From: Comamonadaceae bacterium
GTDB taxonomy: Bacteria > Pseudomonadota > Gammaproteobacteria > Burkholderiales > Burkholderiaceae_C
Length of the DNA stretch: 60,738 nucleotides
Assembly (NCBI GenBank): GCA_013297925.1
Contig: JAAFJC010000013.1
Coordinates: forward strand, 1 to 60,738
Direction: 5' to 3'
Part shown: one piece after another, positions 16,010-25,635 of the stretch
Position numbering within the stretch: the stretch's first letter is position 1
How the letters are laid out: every line of letters starts with the position of its first letter
The notes under the pieces: generated by a model
The model's input: the letters and a program-made list of their open reading frames with translations, nothing else
The model's database searches: none
What the model was told of the DNA's origin: nothing
Translations under genes and position numbers: made by a program

Positions 16010-16119
16010 GCGCGTAGGGGCGACATACTAAGTTCGCAAGTCAGGGCATAAGACCGCAACCAAAGTTCAATCGTCTTCGATACAGTCTGGCTCATGTTCA
16101 ATTGATGTAGGAGAAGCCG

Positions 16120-16572
16120 ATGAGCCCAGAGATTAAGCAGTTTGCGCCATTTACCGTACACGGCCTACAGGTGCGCACGACGAATACGGCGGAGCAAACA
16201 CCTCAAGCGAAGATTGGGGGGCTTTGGGGGCGATACTTCAGTTCGCCGGGTGCAGGGGCTTCTGGGATTTATGGCGTTTACAGCGGATACGAAAGCGATT
16301 GGGCGGGGGCGTTTGATGTGACGGCGGGGGCTGAGGCTACTGCTGGAGTCGCACTGAAGCCTGATCATGTGAGCGTGCAGATTGAAGGCGGGCAATATTT
16401 GGTGTTTCATGCCAGGGGCGCGATGCCGCAGGCGGTGTTTGAGGCTTGGGGGCGCGTGTGGCAGTATTTTGCTGCGCCGCGCACGGATTGGCAGCGGTGC
16501 TATGTGACGGATTTTGAGCAGTATTTGAGCGCGGATGAGGTGGCGGTGTGCATTGGGGTGAAGCCGGTTTGA
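16120..16572 (+). CDS. GyrI-like / effector-binding-domain protein
   Basis: This is a 150-residue stand-alone small-molecule-binding domain of the GyrI/AraC-effector type (IKQFAPFTVHGLQVRTTN, AKIGGLWGRYF, IYGVYSGYESDWAGAFDVTAGAE, GQYLVFHARGAMPQAVFEAWGRVWQYF). The form resembles the Cass2-like integron-cassette proteins of this superfamily, which bind cationic drugs. It has no DNA-binding domain. An AraC-type gene with its own C-terminal GyrI-like domain begins 13 bp downstream, so the two may sense related ligands. GGAG precedes the ATG at a suitable distance. Confidence 0.75.
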   Translation: MSPEIKQFAPFTVHGLQVRTTNTAEQTPQAKIGGLWGRYFSSPGAGASGIYGVYSGYESDWAGAFDVTAGAEATAGVALKPDHVSVQIEGGQYLVFHARGAMPQAVFEAWGRVWQYFAAPRTDWQRCYVTDFEQYLSADEVAVCIGVKPV

Positions 16573-16585
16573 TGGGCTCAATGCG

Positions 16586-17545
16586 ATGAGTGGATTCCTG
16601 ACAACTGCCAATACAAGCCATGAGACGCGCGAGGTGACTTTGCAAGCCTGGCGCAAGCGTATGCAGCGCGTGGCGGATTGGCTGGTGGATCATTTGGATC
16701 AGCCTTTTGATCTGGATCGCTTAGCGGAGTTGGCGCATTTTTCGCCTTATCACTTTTATCGCGTTTACTCTGTGGCGATGGGTGAGCCAGTTGCTGAGAC
16801 GGTGCGGCGGATGCGGCTGCATCGCGCGGCTGTGTTGCTCGCGACGACGAATCAGCCTGTGGCTGAGATTGCGAAGAGATCGCGCTATGGCAGTGTGCAG
16901 GCCTTTGGGCGCGTGTTTCGCGCGGCCTACGGGCTGCCGCCTGCGCAATATCGGCAGCACGCGGTGAATTCTCTGGCCTTGGTGAAGCGCGGCGCTTTGC
17001 AAACCAAGATTGAAGGAGTCAACATGACAGCTCACTTTCCCTCTGGCCTGGGTGCTTCGCCTGAAACGGCTGTACAGATCACCTCGCCCGTTGCAGTGCG
17101 CGTCGCTGCCTTGCCGCACTCTGGCAGCTACAACAGCATTGGCGATAGTTTTCAGAGGCTCACTGCTTGGGCGATTGGGAGAAATCTCTTCGGCGCGGAA
17201 ACTCGCATGTATGGCATTTACTACGATGATCCAGATTCCAAGCCTGTGCACGAGCTGCGTAGCGATGCATGCATTAGCGTGCCGGAGAGTTTTGCGCTCA
17301 ACGCGCAAGATGCTCCATTTCACATCACGCAGACCAGCAGTGGCCGCTGCGCACGCATGGTGTTTACCGGGCCTTATGCGGAGCTGCACACTGCGTATAG
17401 CTGGCTTTACTACGTTTGGCTGCCTGCAAGTGGCGAAGAGCCGGGCACTCAGCCGCCGATTGAAGAGTATTTGAACGATCCGCGCAGCCTGCCGCCAGCG
17501 CAATGGCAGACGGCGATTTCGATTCCGCTCGCGGAAAAACCCTGA
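16586..17545 (+). CDS. AraC-family regulator with C-terminal GyrI-like domain
   Basis: The 319-residue protein carries an N-terminal AraC double helix-turn-helix at about residues 15-118 (VADWLVDHLDQPFDLDRLAE, FSPYHFYRVYSVAMGEPVAE, VRRMRLHRAAVLL, RYGSVQAFGRVFRAAYG). The C-terminal GyrI-like domain is at about 160-315 (VRVAALPHSGSYNSIGDSFQRL, MYGIYYDDP). This is the Rob/SoxS-related layout of multidrug- or stress-responsive activators. The ATG at 16586 gives MSGFLTTANTSHE. The upstream effector-domain gene is a likely partner; the targets are unknown. Confidence 0.88.
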   Translation: MSGFLTTANTSHETREVTLQAWRKRMQRVADWLVDHLDQPFDLDRLAELAHFSPYHFYRVYSVAMGEPVAETVRRMRLHRAAVLLATTNQPVAEIAKRSRYGSVQAFGRVFRAAYGLPPAQYRQHAVNSLALVKRGALQTKIEGVNMTAHFPSGLGASPETAVQITSPVAVRVAALPHSGSYNSIGDSFQRLTAWAIGRNLFGAETRMYGIYYDDPDSKPVHELRSDACISVPESFALNAQDAPFHITQTSSGRCARMVFTGPYAELHTAYSWLYYVWLPASGEEPGTQPPIEEYLNDPRSLPPAQWQTAISIPLAEKP

Positions 17546-17613
17546 GTGTCGCTTTTGATCCGGCAATAAAGGGCTGAGCCAGCCTTTGCAGAGCTTCTTC
17601 GCTTCGGTCAAAC

Positions 17614-17743
17614 GCCCGCCAGAGCAGCCGGGGCGGATGGCTCCATGTCCTCCGGCGGCAACCAGGTTTGGTTTGTCTTCGGTGAGCTGATCGCGCCGCC
17701 TCCCCCTTTACTTACGCCATCCGCCCCGGCTACTCTGGCGGGC
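17614..17743 (-). repeat. paired-hairpin unit C, element 1
   Basis: Arms at 17614-17641 and 17716-17743 are 28 nt with one mismatch, C.A on the plus strand and so G.U in a minus-strand RNA. The core at 17642-17715 is 74 nt, the same length as in unit A. On the minus strand it has GTAAAGGGGGAGGCGGC, then CACCGAAG in place of CCGGAG, then GCCGCCGGAGGACATGGA. The arm sequence is wholly different from those of units A and B. The pair accounts for the gene-free 17546-18021 stretch. Confidence 0.88.
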
Positions 17744-17783
17744 TTGGCTGAAGTCGTGAATTTAGTGCGCCACCAGAACCCAT

Positions 17784-17911
17784 GCCCGTCCGATGTGGCT
17801 TTGCGTCTGGCGCAAGTAAAGGGGGAGGCGGGGAAAGACTTCCACCGGAGAAGGCAACGCCAATCCCCGCCGGAGGACATGGAGCCAGACGCAAAGCCAC
17901 ATCGGACGGGC
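17784..17911 (+). repeat. paired-hairpin unit C, element 2
   Basis: Arms at 17784-17811 and 17884-17911 form a perfect 28-bp inverted repeat around a 72-nt core (17812-17883). The inner stem reads GGCGGGG with CCCCGCC, where other copies have GGCGGCG with CGCCGCC: another two-sided, compensatory change. The core also holds GTAAAGGGGG, CACCGGAG and CGGAGGACATGGA. It begins 40 nt after element 1. Confidence 0.88.
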
Positions 17912-18000
17912 TGCCCTATGCAGCGGATAGCACCCTTAATTGTCGTATCAATAGGCAGGCGGCTCTAGGCGCGTGTCGCCTTTGCGCTGTGTTTTCTTGA

Positions 18001-20091
<2,091 letters not shown>

Positions 20092-20292
20092 CGGATGATG
20101 CTTGCACGCCACACGCCAGAGTGAATGCTGCCCCGGAGGCTCTTAATTGTCATTCGAAATGTGTGACTGCAAGTTGTGGCTTAATTTTGACATGACAGCG
20201 TGAGGCCGCAAAGGCTACTGGTGTGTGATGCAAAGATCAGCGTTTTAAGTTAGTTTCATAGCGCGTAATTCAAACCTGTTGTTGATAGGCTG

Positions 20293-20326
20293 AACCAAGA
20301 TCACCTGCAAAGGAATACTCTTGGTT
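20293..20326. other. inverted repeat in the gap after fadH
   Basis: AACCAAGA at 20293-20300 and TCTTGGTT at 20319-20326 are perfect arms with an 18-nt spacer, about 50 bp before the gene at 20374. It could be an operator or an RNA hairpin. The rest of the 282-bp gap (20092-20373) shows no gene. Confidence 0.35.
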
Positions 20327-20373
20327 AGCTAAATCTACAGTAGGATTAATACTTTACTTCTCCAATACACATC

Positions 20374-21153
20374 ATGTTTCATCTTTTTTCTACAGCTGCC
20401 TTGATATTCACGGTTCTTGGTCTAGGTTGTTCCAACGAAGGAAAACCAGCGCAGCCTAGTGTGGAAGTTTCCGGCGTTAAGTCAGCGCAAGAAAAGAAGT
20501 CTGTTACCGCAGAGGACTGGCAGCGAGTACTTGCTGCCAGTCAGGTAGTTACGAGTCTCAAAGACGAGGGCGAAGGCATCACATCTTGGTTTGCTTGCTT
20601 TCGTGAATCAGAGCCAGATTTGAGTACAAATAAAAAAATCTGCTTGAACAAAAGTTTTGCAAAGCGAGACGTATTTAGAAAAATGTATTTTTTTAAGTCC
20701 GGTATCAATTCTGCAATCCCATCAACAGTATCTGGGTGGAATTACGTCATATCCTATATTTCTCTGCCAGACAACAAGCTCCCTAAATTAATGCTTAGCC
20801 CTCGTTACTTTAGTAAAGATGGATGGTTATTTATGAGCCGAGTTTCCGTCCTTGCTGACAATGAACTGATTTTTGATCGAACTTTTGAAAAGCTGGACGT
20901 AGATAGAACTAACGAAAGCTATGGTGTCGAAGAAATAATTCACCTCGTAATTACGGACGATGAGATTAAGTCCCTGAGAAAACTAGCGGCAGCTAATTCT
21001 ATATCCATACGTTTGACGGGTGACAAAGGGCATGTTTCCGTCTCGCAAAAAGCGGTTAAGGGCTTCAAAGAAGAGATTGCCAATATACTGTTTGTATACG
21101 ATAGGTTACATAAAAATCTCAAAGATGTTATTCCGGCACCTAAGTCGGAATAA
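20374..21153 (+). CDS. hypothetical exported protein, possible lipoprotein
   Basis: This is a 259-residue protein with an N-terminal hydrophobic stretch (LFSTAALIFTVLGLGCSN) ending in a Cys at residue 19. The -3 position is Gly rather than Leu, so the lipobox is weak. The mature part mixes charged helices (TAEDWQRVLAASQVVTSLKDE) and aromatic strands (GWNYVISYISLPD, DGWLFMSRVSVLADNELIFD), perhaps a beta-rich domain. I recognise no family. The gene is strongly A+T-rich compared with the flanking chromosome, a sign of transfer. It is convergent with the gene at 21180-21503. Confidence 0.6.
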   Translation: MFHLFSTAALIFTVLGLGCSNEGKPAQPSVEVSGVKSAQEKKSVTAEDWQRVLAASQVVTSLKDEGEGITSWFACFRESEPDLSTNKKICLNKSFAKRDVFRKMYFFKSGINSAIPSTVSGWNYVISYISLPDNKLPKLMLSPRYFSKDGWLFMSRVSVLADNELIFDRTFEKLDVDRTNESYGVEEIIHLVITDDEIKSLRKLAAANSISIRLTGDKGHVSVSQKAVKGFKEEIANILFVYDRLHKNLKDVIPAPKSE

Positions 21154-21179
21154 GTTTTTTGAACGAAATAGCATAGGTA

Positions 21180-21503
21180 TTAGGGGATTGATGTTATTTC
21201 GGAGTTCAACAACTCTATGTCAAGTGCCTGTAAGTGCATAAATGCGTAGTAGCCCGCCAAAGCCCATTGCTCATCATTAATGGCGTTACCACTGTAATAG
21301 TCTTGCAGTTGAGATAAGGCAAAAAATAGTGCGCTAACGTTTGTAAAATTCGAAATCCATGCGTGATTTTTACTACCAGCCAAACGATTTAACAGCTCTA
21401 AATTCTGTGTAACAGCCATTTTGATTAATTCGTCCGAACCATCACCTCTTCTAGGCTCAGAGCAGACCTTTTTAAATGAGTGAGACATAAATTTTTCAGT
21501 CAT
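21180..21503 (-). CDS. hypothetical protein, 107 residues
   Basis: The start at 21503 (MTEKFMSHSFKKVCSEP) is chosen because AAAGGA lies at the right distance upstream; a longer open frame to 21659 has no such site and crosses a homopolymer tract. The protein is helical, with NLELLNRLAGSKNHAWISNF and VSALFFALSQLQDYYSGNAI, and ends with HLQALDIELLNSEI. I recognise no family. It is A+T-rich and lies in the same atypical segment as the gene at 20374. A C9A10 tract and the antitoxin promoter lie in its upstream region. Confidence 0.55.
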   Translation of the reverse strand: MTEKFMSHSFKKVCSEPRRGDGSDELIKMAVTQNLELLNRLAGSKNHAWISNFTNVSALFFALSQLQDYYSGNAINDEQWALAGYYAFMHLQALDIELLNSEITSIP

Positions 21504-21592
21504 ATTTTTCCTTTGTTGTTGTTTTTGAGCAGACCCAGCGCCCATCCTGATGGATTTATTTTTTCTATAACATATTATACTACCCCTGTCAA

Positions 21593-21611
21593 CCCCCCCC
21601 CAAAAAAAAAA
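21593..21611. repeat. C9-A10 homopolymer tract
   Basis: Nine C followed by ten A lie in the 205-bp divergent gap between the unknown gene (21503) and the second antitoxin gene (21709). Such tracts change length by slippage and, in promoter regions, can switch expression. Nothing else like it was noticed in the window. Confidence 0.6.
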
Positions 21612-21662
21612 GCAAATAGCAATCTGGTAAATGTCCAGAACTATTTGGTCCAGCCACAATAT

Positions 21663-21693
21663 AAAAGTAATGATAAAATTTATTATTACTTTT
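21663..21693. promoter_or_regulatory. 31-bp palindrome before the second toxin-antitoxin module
   Basis: Arms of 15 nt (21663-21677 and 21679-21693) match at 14 positions around a single A. The sequence is almost purely A+T apart from one or two G/C per arm. It ends 15 bp before the antitoxin start, so it covers the promoter region. It is the natural candidate for the autoregulatory operator of the AbrB-type antitoxin. Confidence 0.65.
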
Positions 21694-21708
21694 TAGCGCC
21701 AAATTGCC

Positions 21709-21957
21709 ATGGGATACGCCCTTACCACCAAAAGCCAGGTCACTGTGCCCAAAGCCGTGCGGCAGGCGCTTGGCGTGCTGCCGGGTCAAGAGATTGACTA
21801 CGAAGTAAAAGCCAATGGCCAAGTGCTGATGTTTCCTGTCAAAAAGCCGAATGTTCCGCAAGAAAATCCGTTTTTGAAATGGATCGGAACGGGCACCTCG
21901 GGCATGACGACCGAAGAGATTCTTAACGAGACGCGCGGCGAAGGCTGGAACCGATGA
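21709..21957 (+). CDS. vapB: AbrB-fold antitoxin (VapB family)
   Basis: This is an 82-residue protein with the N-terminal AbrB-type DNA-binding hairpin (YALTTKSQVTVPKAVRQALGVLPGQEIDYEVKA, split as ALTTKSQVTVPKAVRQALG then LPGQEIDYEV) at residues 3-40. The C-terminal part (NPFLKWIGTGTSGMTTEEIL, then NETRGEGWNR) would contact the toxin. The stop overlaps the vapC start by 4 bp (ATGA at 21954-21957), so the two are translationally coupled. The 31-bp palindrome upstream is a likely operator. Confidence 0.9.
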   Translation: MGYALTTKSQVTVPKAVRQALGVLPGQEIDYEVKANGQVLMFPVKKPNVPQENPFLKWIGTGTSGMTTEEILNETRGEGWNR

Positions 21958-22355
21958 TCTTGGTGGACAGCAGCGTGCTGATCGACCTGCTTGAGAAAAC
22001 GCCCGAATGGTTTGAATGGTGCTCAGAGCGATTGGCTCAGGCCAAGCAAAGTGATAGTTTAGGCATCAACGCATTGGTCTACGCAGAGATCTCACGTACC
22101 TTTAAAAGTGGTGCTTTACAAGATCAGTTTCTTAAAGCGACTGGCATTCAATATCTCCACATATCCCCAGCAGCAGCTTTTGAGGCGAGCTTGGCGCATC
22201 GCCGCTATCGCGAAGCGGGCGGCTCGCGCGCTGCCACATTGCCCGATTTTTTCATTGGTGCGCATGCCCGCGCCGAAGGCTATACCCTCATGACACGCGA
22301 TGCCAAGCGCATCAGCACTTATTTCCCAGACGTTCCTGTGATTTCCCCAAGATGA
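21954..22355 (+). CDS. vapC: PIN-domain ribonuclease toxin VapC
   Basis: This is a 133-residue PIN toxin with the acidic residues in place: Asp5 in MILVDSSVLIDLL, Glu45 in LVYAEISRTF, Asp98 in TLPDFFIGAHA and Asp116 in LMTRDAKRI. It is translationally coupled to vapB at its start. Its own stop codon overlaps the thrC start (ATGA at 22352-22355), so a toxin, an antitoxin and threonine synthase share one coupled reading unit. It seems intact. Confidence 0.92.
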   Translation: MILVDSSVLIDLLEKTPEWFEWCSERLAQAKQSDSLGINALVYAEISRTFKSGALQDQFLKATGIQYLHISPAAAFEASLAHRRYREAGGSRAATLPDFFIGAHARAEGYTLMTRDAKRISTYFPDVPVISPR

Positions 22356-23779
22356 AATACCTCTCTACCCGAGGCCACGCTGGCCGACTTGGCTTTTCTG
22401 ACATTTTGCTCGAAGGCCTCGCGCCTGACGGCGGCTTGTATATGCCTGAGACTTATCCGCAGATCAGTGATGCGAAGCTCACGCAGTTGCGTAGCGTGCT
22501 TTTGAACCAAGGCTATGCGGCGCTCGCTTTTGAAATTCTCTCGCTGTATGTCGACGACATTCCCGCTGCGGATTTGAAGCGCTTGTGCGAGAAAACTTAT
22601 ACGCAAGAGGTATATGGCACAAAGGAGATCACGCCTGTCACGCCGCTGGGTAGTACAGGTCTGCATTTGGAAGCCCTCTCGAATGGCCCCACGCTCGCCT
22701 TCAAAGACATGGCGATGCAGTTGCTGGGCAATTTGTTTGAATACGAGCTGGCGCGGCGCAATGAGACTTTGAATATTTTTGGCGCAACCAGTGGCGATAC
22801 TGGCAGCGCTGCTGAATACGCGATGCGTGGCAAAAAAGGCGTGAAGGTGTTTATGCTCAGCCCACATGGCCGCATGAGCCCGTTTCAGCAGGCCCAGATG
22901 TTTAGCTTGATGGATGAGAATATTTTTAACATTGCCGTAGAAGGCGTGTTTGATGATTGCCAAGATATGGTGAAGGCCGTGTCCAATGATTTGGCTTTTA
23001 AGAAGAAATACAAAATTGGCACGGTCAATTCGATCAACTGGGCGCGGCTTTTGGCTCAGGTGGTGTATTACTTCGCGGGTTATTTGTATGCGACGAAGAG
23101 CAATGCTGAAAAGGTGAGTTTCTGCGTGCCCAGCGGTAATTTCGGCAACGTCTGCGCTGGCCATGTGGCGCGCATGATGGGTTTGCCGATTGATAAGCTG
23201 ATTGTGGCCACCAATGAAAACAACGTGCTGGAGGAATTTTTCCGCACTGGCGTGTATCGCGTGCGCGGCAGCGCGGATACGCATGAGACATCCAGCCCCT
23301 CGATGGATATCTCTAAGGCCAGCAATTTTGAGCGCTTCATTTTTGATCTGATCGGACGCGATGGTGCAGTGGTGAAAGATTTGTTCTCAACGCAGATCAG
23401 CAAGCAGGGGCGCTTTGACTTGAGCGGTGATGCGCGCTTTGCCCAGGCGGCGGGCAAATATGGCTTTGCCAGCGGCAAGAGCACGCATACGAATCGTTTG
23501 CAGACGATCAGAGAAGTGTTTGAGCAGCATGGTGTGATGATTGATACGCACACGGCTGATGGCGTGAAGGTGGCGCGTGAGCACAGACAAGCTGGAGTGC
23601 CAATGATCGTTTTGGAGACGGCGCTGCCGATCAAATTTGCTGCGACGATTGTGGAGGCGCTAGGCCGCGAGCCTTCGCGGCCTTCCAAGTTTGAGGGCAT
23701 TGAGGCATTGCCTAAGCGCGTGATGGTGATGAAGCCTGATGTGGATCAGGTCAAAGCATTGATCGAAGCCAACGCTTAG
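22352..23779 (+). CDS. thrC: threonine synthase
   Basis: ThrC converts O-phosphohomoserine to threonine with PLP. The 475-residue protein starts MKYLSTRGHAGRLGFSDILL, has the PLP lysine Lys118 in TLAFKDMAMQ, and GATSGDTGSAAEYAM and VPSGNFGNVCAGHVARMMG for phosphate and cofactor binding. The length fits the proteobacterial form. The start codon overlaps the vapC stop and I see no separate ribosome-binding site of quality inside the vapC end, so translation may depend on re-initiation after the toxin gene. hom lies 8 kb upstream. Confidence 0.96.
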   Translation: MKYLSTRGHAGRLGFSDILLEGLAPDGGLYMPETYPQISDAKLTQLRSVLLNQGYAALAFEILSLYVDDIPAADLKRLCEKTYTQEVYGTKEITPVTPLGSTGLHLEALSNGPTLAFKDMAMQLLGNLFEYELARRNETLNIFGATSGDTGSAAEYAMRGKKGVKVFMLSPHGRMSPFQQAQMFSLMDENIFNIAVEGVFDDCQDMVKAVSNDLAFKKKYKIGTVNSINWARLLAQVVYYFAGYLYATKSNAEKVSFCVPSGNFGNVCAGHVARMMGLPIDKLIVATNENNVLEEFFRTGVYRVRGSADTHETSSPSMDISKASNFERFIFDLIGRDGAVVKDLFSTQISKQGRFDLSGDARFAQAAGKYGFASGKSTHTNRLQTIREVFEQHGVMIDTHTADGVKVAREHRQAGVPMIVLETALPIKFAATIVEALGREPSRPSKFEGIEALPKRVMVMKPDVDQVKALIEANA

Positions 23780-23787
23780 ATTTTTAA

Positions 23788-23833
23788 AGAAAATAGGCGG
23801 CTTGCACGCATCTGCGCTGTATAGTTTGCTATT
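23788..23833 (-). repeat. dispersed short repeat, copy 3 (degenerate, thrC-mobB gap)
   Basis: Between thrC and mobB the sequence AAAATAGGCGGCTTGCAC, then TCTGCGC and TTTGCTATTA keeps the order of blocks of the repeat family in reverse orientation but with shortened spacing. It is the weakest member of the set. Confidence 0.35.
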
Positions 23834-23847
23834 AAATAAAGAGCATT

Positions 23848-24381
23848 ATGAAAGTTGTTGGATTTGCAGGTTTCTCCGGTTCAGGCAAGACGACCTTGGT
23901 CGAACAGCTCATTGGTGCGCTCAAAATTCGTGGCCTGCGCGTCTCGGTGGTTAAGCATGCGCATCATGCGTTTGACATTGATCATCCGGGTAAAGACACG
24001 TTTCGCCATCGGGAAGCGGGCGCGTTTGAAGTGGTGGTGGCATCCAGCAAGCGCGTGGCTCTGATGCGTGAATTTGAGAAAGAGGCGGAGCTTAGCGTGC
24101 ATCATCTGATTGCAGAGTTGTATGAAGGTGTGGATTGGGTGCTGGTGGAGGGCTTCAAGCGCTCGGATCTGCTGAAAATTGAGGTTTTTCGCCCTAGCGC
24201 TGGCAAGCCTGCGCTCTTTGAAGAAGATGATTTCATTGTGGCGATGGCCACCGACGAGCCGCAGTTTTTTGAAGGCAAAACGCTGCGCCCGGTGTTGGAT
24301 GTAAACAGCGCGGATGGTGTGGCGCAATGGCTGGTGGATCATGGCGAGCGTTTTGAATACGTCGCTAGTCGCTATAGTTGA
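23848..24381 (+). CDS. mobB: molybdopterin-guanine dinucleotide biosynthesis adaptor MobB
   Basis: This is a 177-residue GTP-binding P-loop protein with the Walker A motif GFSGSGKTTL at residues 8-17, then VVKHAHHAFDIDHPGKDTFRH typical of MobB, VDWVLVEGFKR as Walker B region, and MATDEPQF. MobB assists MobA in attaching GMP to molybdopterin and may help deliver the cofactor. It starts a run of molybdenum cofactor genes (moeA begins 3 bp after its stop). It lies 68 bp after thrC. Confidence 0.93.
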   Translation: MKVVGFAGFSGSGKTTLVEQLIGALKIRGLRVSVVKHAHHAFDIDHPGKDTFRHREAGAFEVVVASSKRVALMREFEKEAELSVHHLIAELYEGVDWVLVEGFKRSDLLKIEVFRPSAGKPALFEEDDFIVAMATDEPQFFEGKTLRPVLDVNSADGVAQWLVDHGERFEYVASRYS

Positions 24382-24384
24382 TTT

Positions 24385-25635
24385 ATGAACGCTCCCAAGT
24401 TTTCCGCTCTTCGCTCTTTGGAAGAGGCTCTGGCCGAGTTGCTCGCTGCTGCCCAGCCGCTGGGCGAGGTAGAGACTGTTTCCACCTTTGATGCAGACCG
24501 CAGGGTTCTTGCGCAAGATGTGGTGAGCCCGCTGGATGTGCCGGGGTTTGACAATTCTCAGATGGATGGCTACGCCATGCACAGCGCGGATGTGCGCGAA
24601 GCTGGCGCGGAGCTACGCGTGAGCCAGCGCATTCCTGCGGGGCATTTTGGTGAAGCCTTGCAGGCTGGGCAAGCCGCCAGGATTTTTACCGGCGCGCCGA
24701 TGCCGCCCGGCGCAGATTGCGTGGTGATGCAGGAAGAATGCACGGCTTTGGATGATGGCCGTGTGAAAGTGAACGTGATTCCCAAGGCTGGCCAATGGGT
24801 ACGGCTTCGTGGCGAGGATGTGAAGCAGGGCGCGAAGGCGCTCTCAAAAGGTGAGCTGCTCGCGCCCGCTGCGCTTGGGCTGGCAGCCAGTTTGGGTTTG
24901 AGCCAGCTGCAGGTGAGCCGCCGGCCGCGTGTGGCGCTGTTTTCTACGGGTGATGAGCTGGTGATGCCGGGTGAAGTCAAGCCGCAAGACATGAAGCCTG
25001 GTGCAATTTACAACTCCAATCGCTTTTTCTTGCGCGCCATGCTGCTGCGTGCTGGCTGCGAGGTCACAGATTTGGGCATCGTGCCGGATCAGCGTGAGGC
25101 GACTTTGCAGGCGTTGCAGAAGGCAGCTGTATCGCATGATTTGATTGTGACCAGCGGCGGAGTAAGCGTGGGCGAGGAAGATCACATCAAGCCCGCTGTG
25201 CAGCAACTTGGCAGCTTGGATTTATGGAGCATTTCCATGAAGCCGGGTAAGCCGTTTGCTTATGGGCGGGTAAACCGGAGTAATCAAGGCTTCGCTCATT
25301 TCGTTGGCCTGCCGGGCAATCCTGTCTCTAGCTTCGTCACCGTCCTGCTGCTCGTGCGTCCGCTGCTGGCGCGCTTGACTGGCCAGAGTGGTGATCTATC
25401 TACTATCGATTCCATAGCACTCCGCGCAGATTTTATGAAGGCGAAAGCCGATAAACGCCGAGAATTTCTACGTGCGAAGCGCAATGCTGAAGGCGGGCTG
25501 GATATTTTCCCGAATCAAAATTCCAGCGTGCTGACCTCGGCAGTGTGGGCGGATGGCTTGGTCGATGTGCCGGCTGGGCATTTAATCGCTAAAGGTGATA
25601 TCGTGCGCTTCATTCCTTTTTCTGGCTTGCTCTGA
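24385..25635 (+). CDS. moeA: molybdopterin molybdenumtransferase MoeA
   Basis: MoeA inserts molybdate into adenylylated molybdopterin. The 416-residue protein shows the MoeA layout: LAQDVVSPLDVPGFDNSQMDGYA near the N-terminus (LDVPGFDNSQMDGYA), RIFTGAPMPPGADCVVMQEE, VALFSTGDEL, TSGGVSVGEEDH, MKPGKPFAYG and GLPGNPVSSF. The C-terminal domain IV starts near 340. At 25401-25455 the coding sequence is a copy of the dispersed repeat (encoding STIDSIALRADFMK), kept in frame. The stop codon shares one base with the moaD start. Confidence 0.96.
   Translation: MNAPKFSALRSLEEALAELLAAAQPLGEVETVSTFDADRRVLAQDVVSPLDVPGFDNSQMDGYAMHSADVREAGAELRVSQRIPAGHFGEALQAGQAARIFTGAPMPPGADCVVMQEECTALDDGRVKVNVIPKAGQWVRLRGEDVKQGAKALSKGELLAPAALGLAASLGLSQLQVSRRPRVALFSTGDELVMPGEVKPQDMKPGAIYNSNRFFLRAMLLRAGCEVTDLGIVPDQREATLQALQKAAVSHDLIVTSGGVSVGEEDHIKPAVQQLGSLDLWSISMKPGKPFAYGRVNRSNQGFAHFVGLPGNPVSSFVTVLLLVRPLLARLTGQSGDLSTIDSIALRADFMKAKADKRREFLRAKRNAEGGLDIFPNQNSSVLTSAVWADGLVDVPAGHLIAKGDIVRFIPFSGLL
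25401..25455 (+). repeat. dispersed short repeat, copy 4 (inside moeA)
   Basis: CTATCGATTCCATAGCACTC, CGCGCAGATTTTATGAAGGC and GCCGATAAA follow the family block order in plus orientation, about three quarters of the way through moeA. The frame is the same as in the copies at 12913, 36692 and 54572. Confidence 0.65.

Noticed and set aside
16721-17611. 296-codon frame antisense to the AraC-type gene
   Set aside because: Arg-rich composition typical of antisense shadows; the plus-strand gene has full domain support.
17645-18000. Open frames in hairpin unit C
   Set aside because: Frames follow the repeat and are not maintained in units A and B.
22319-23284. 321-codon frame antisense to thrC
   Set aside because: Shadow of thrC; His/Ala/Arg-rich nonsense composition and no start signals.
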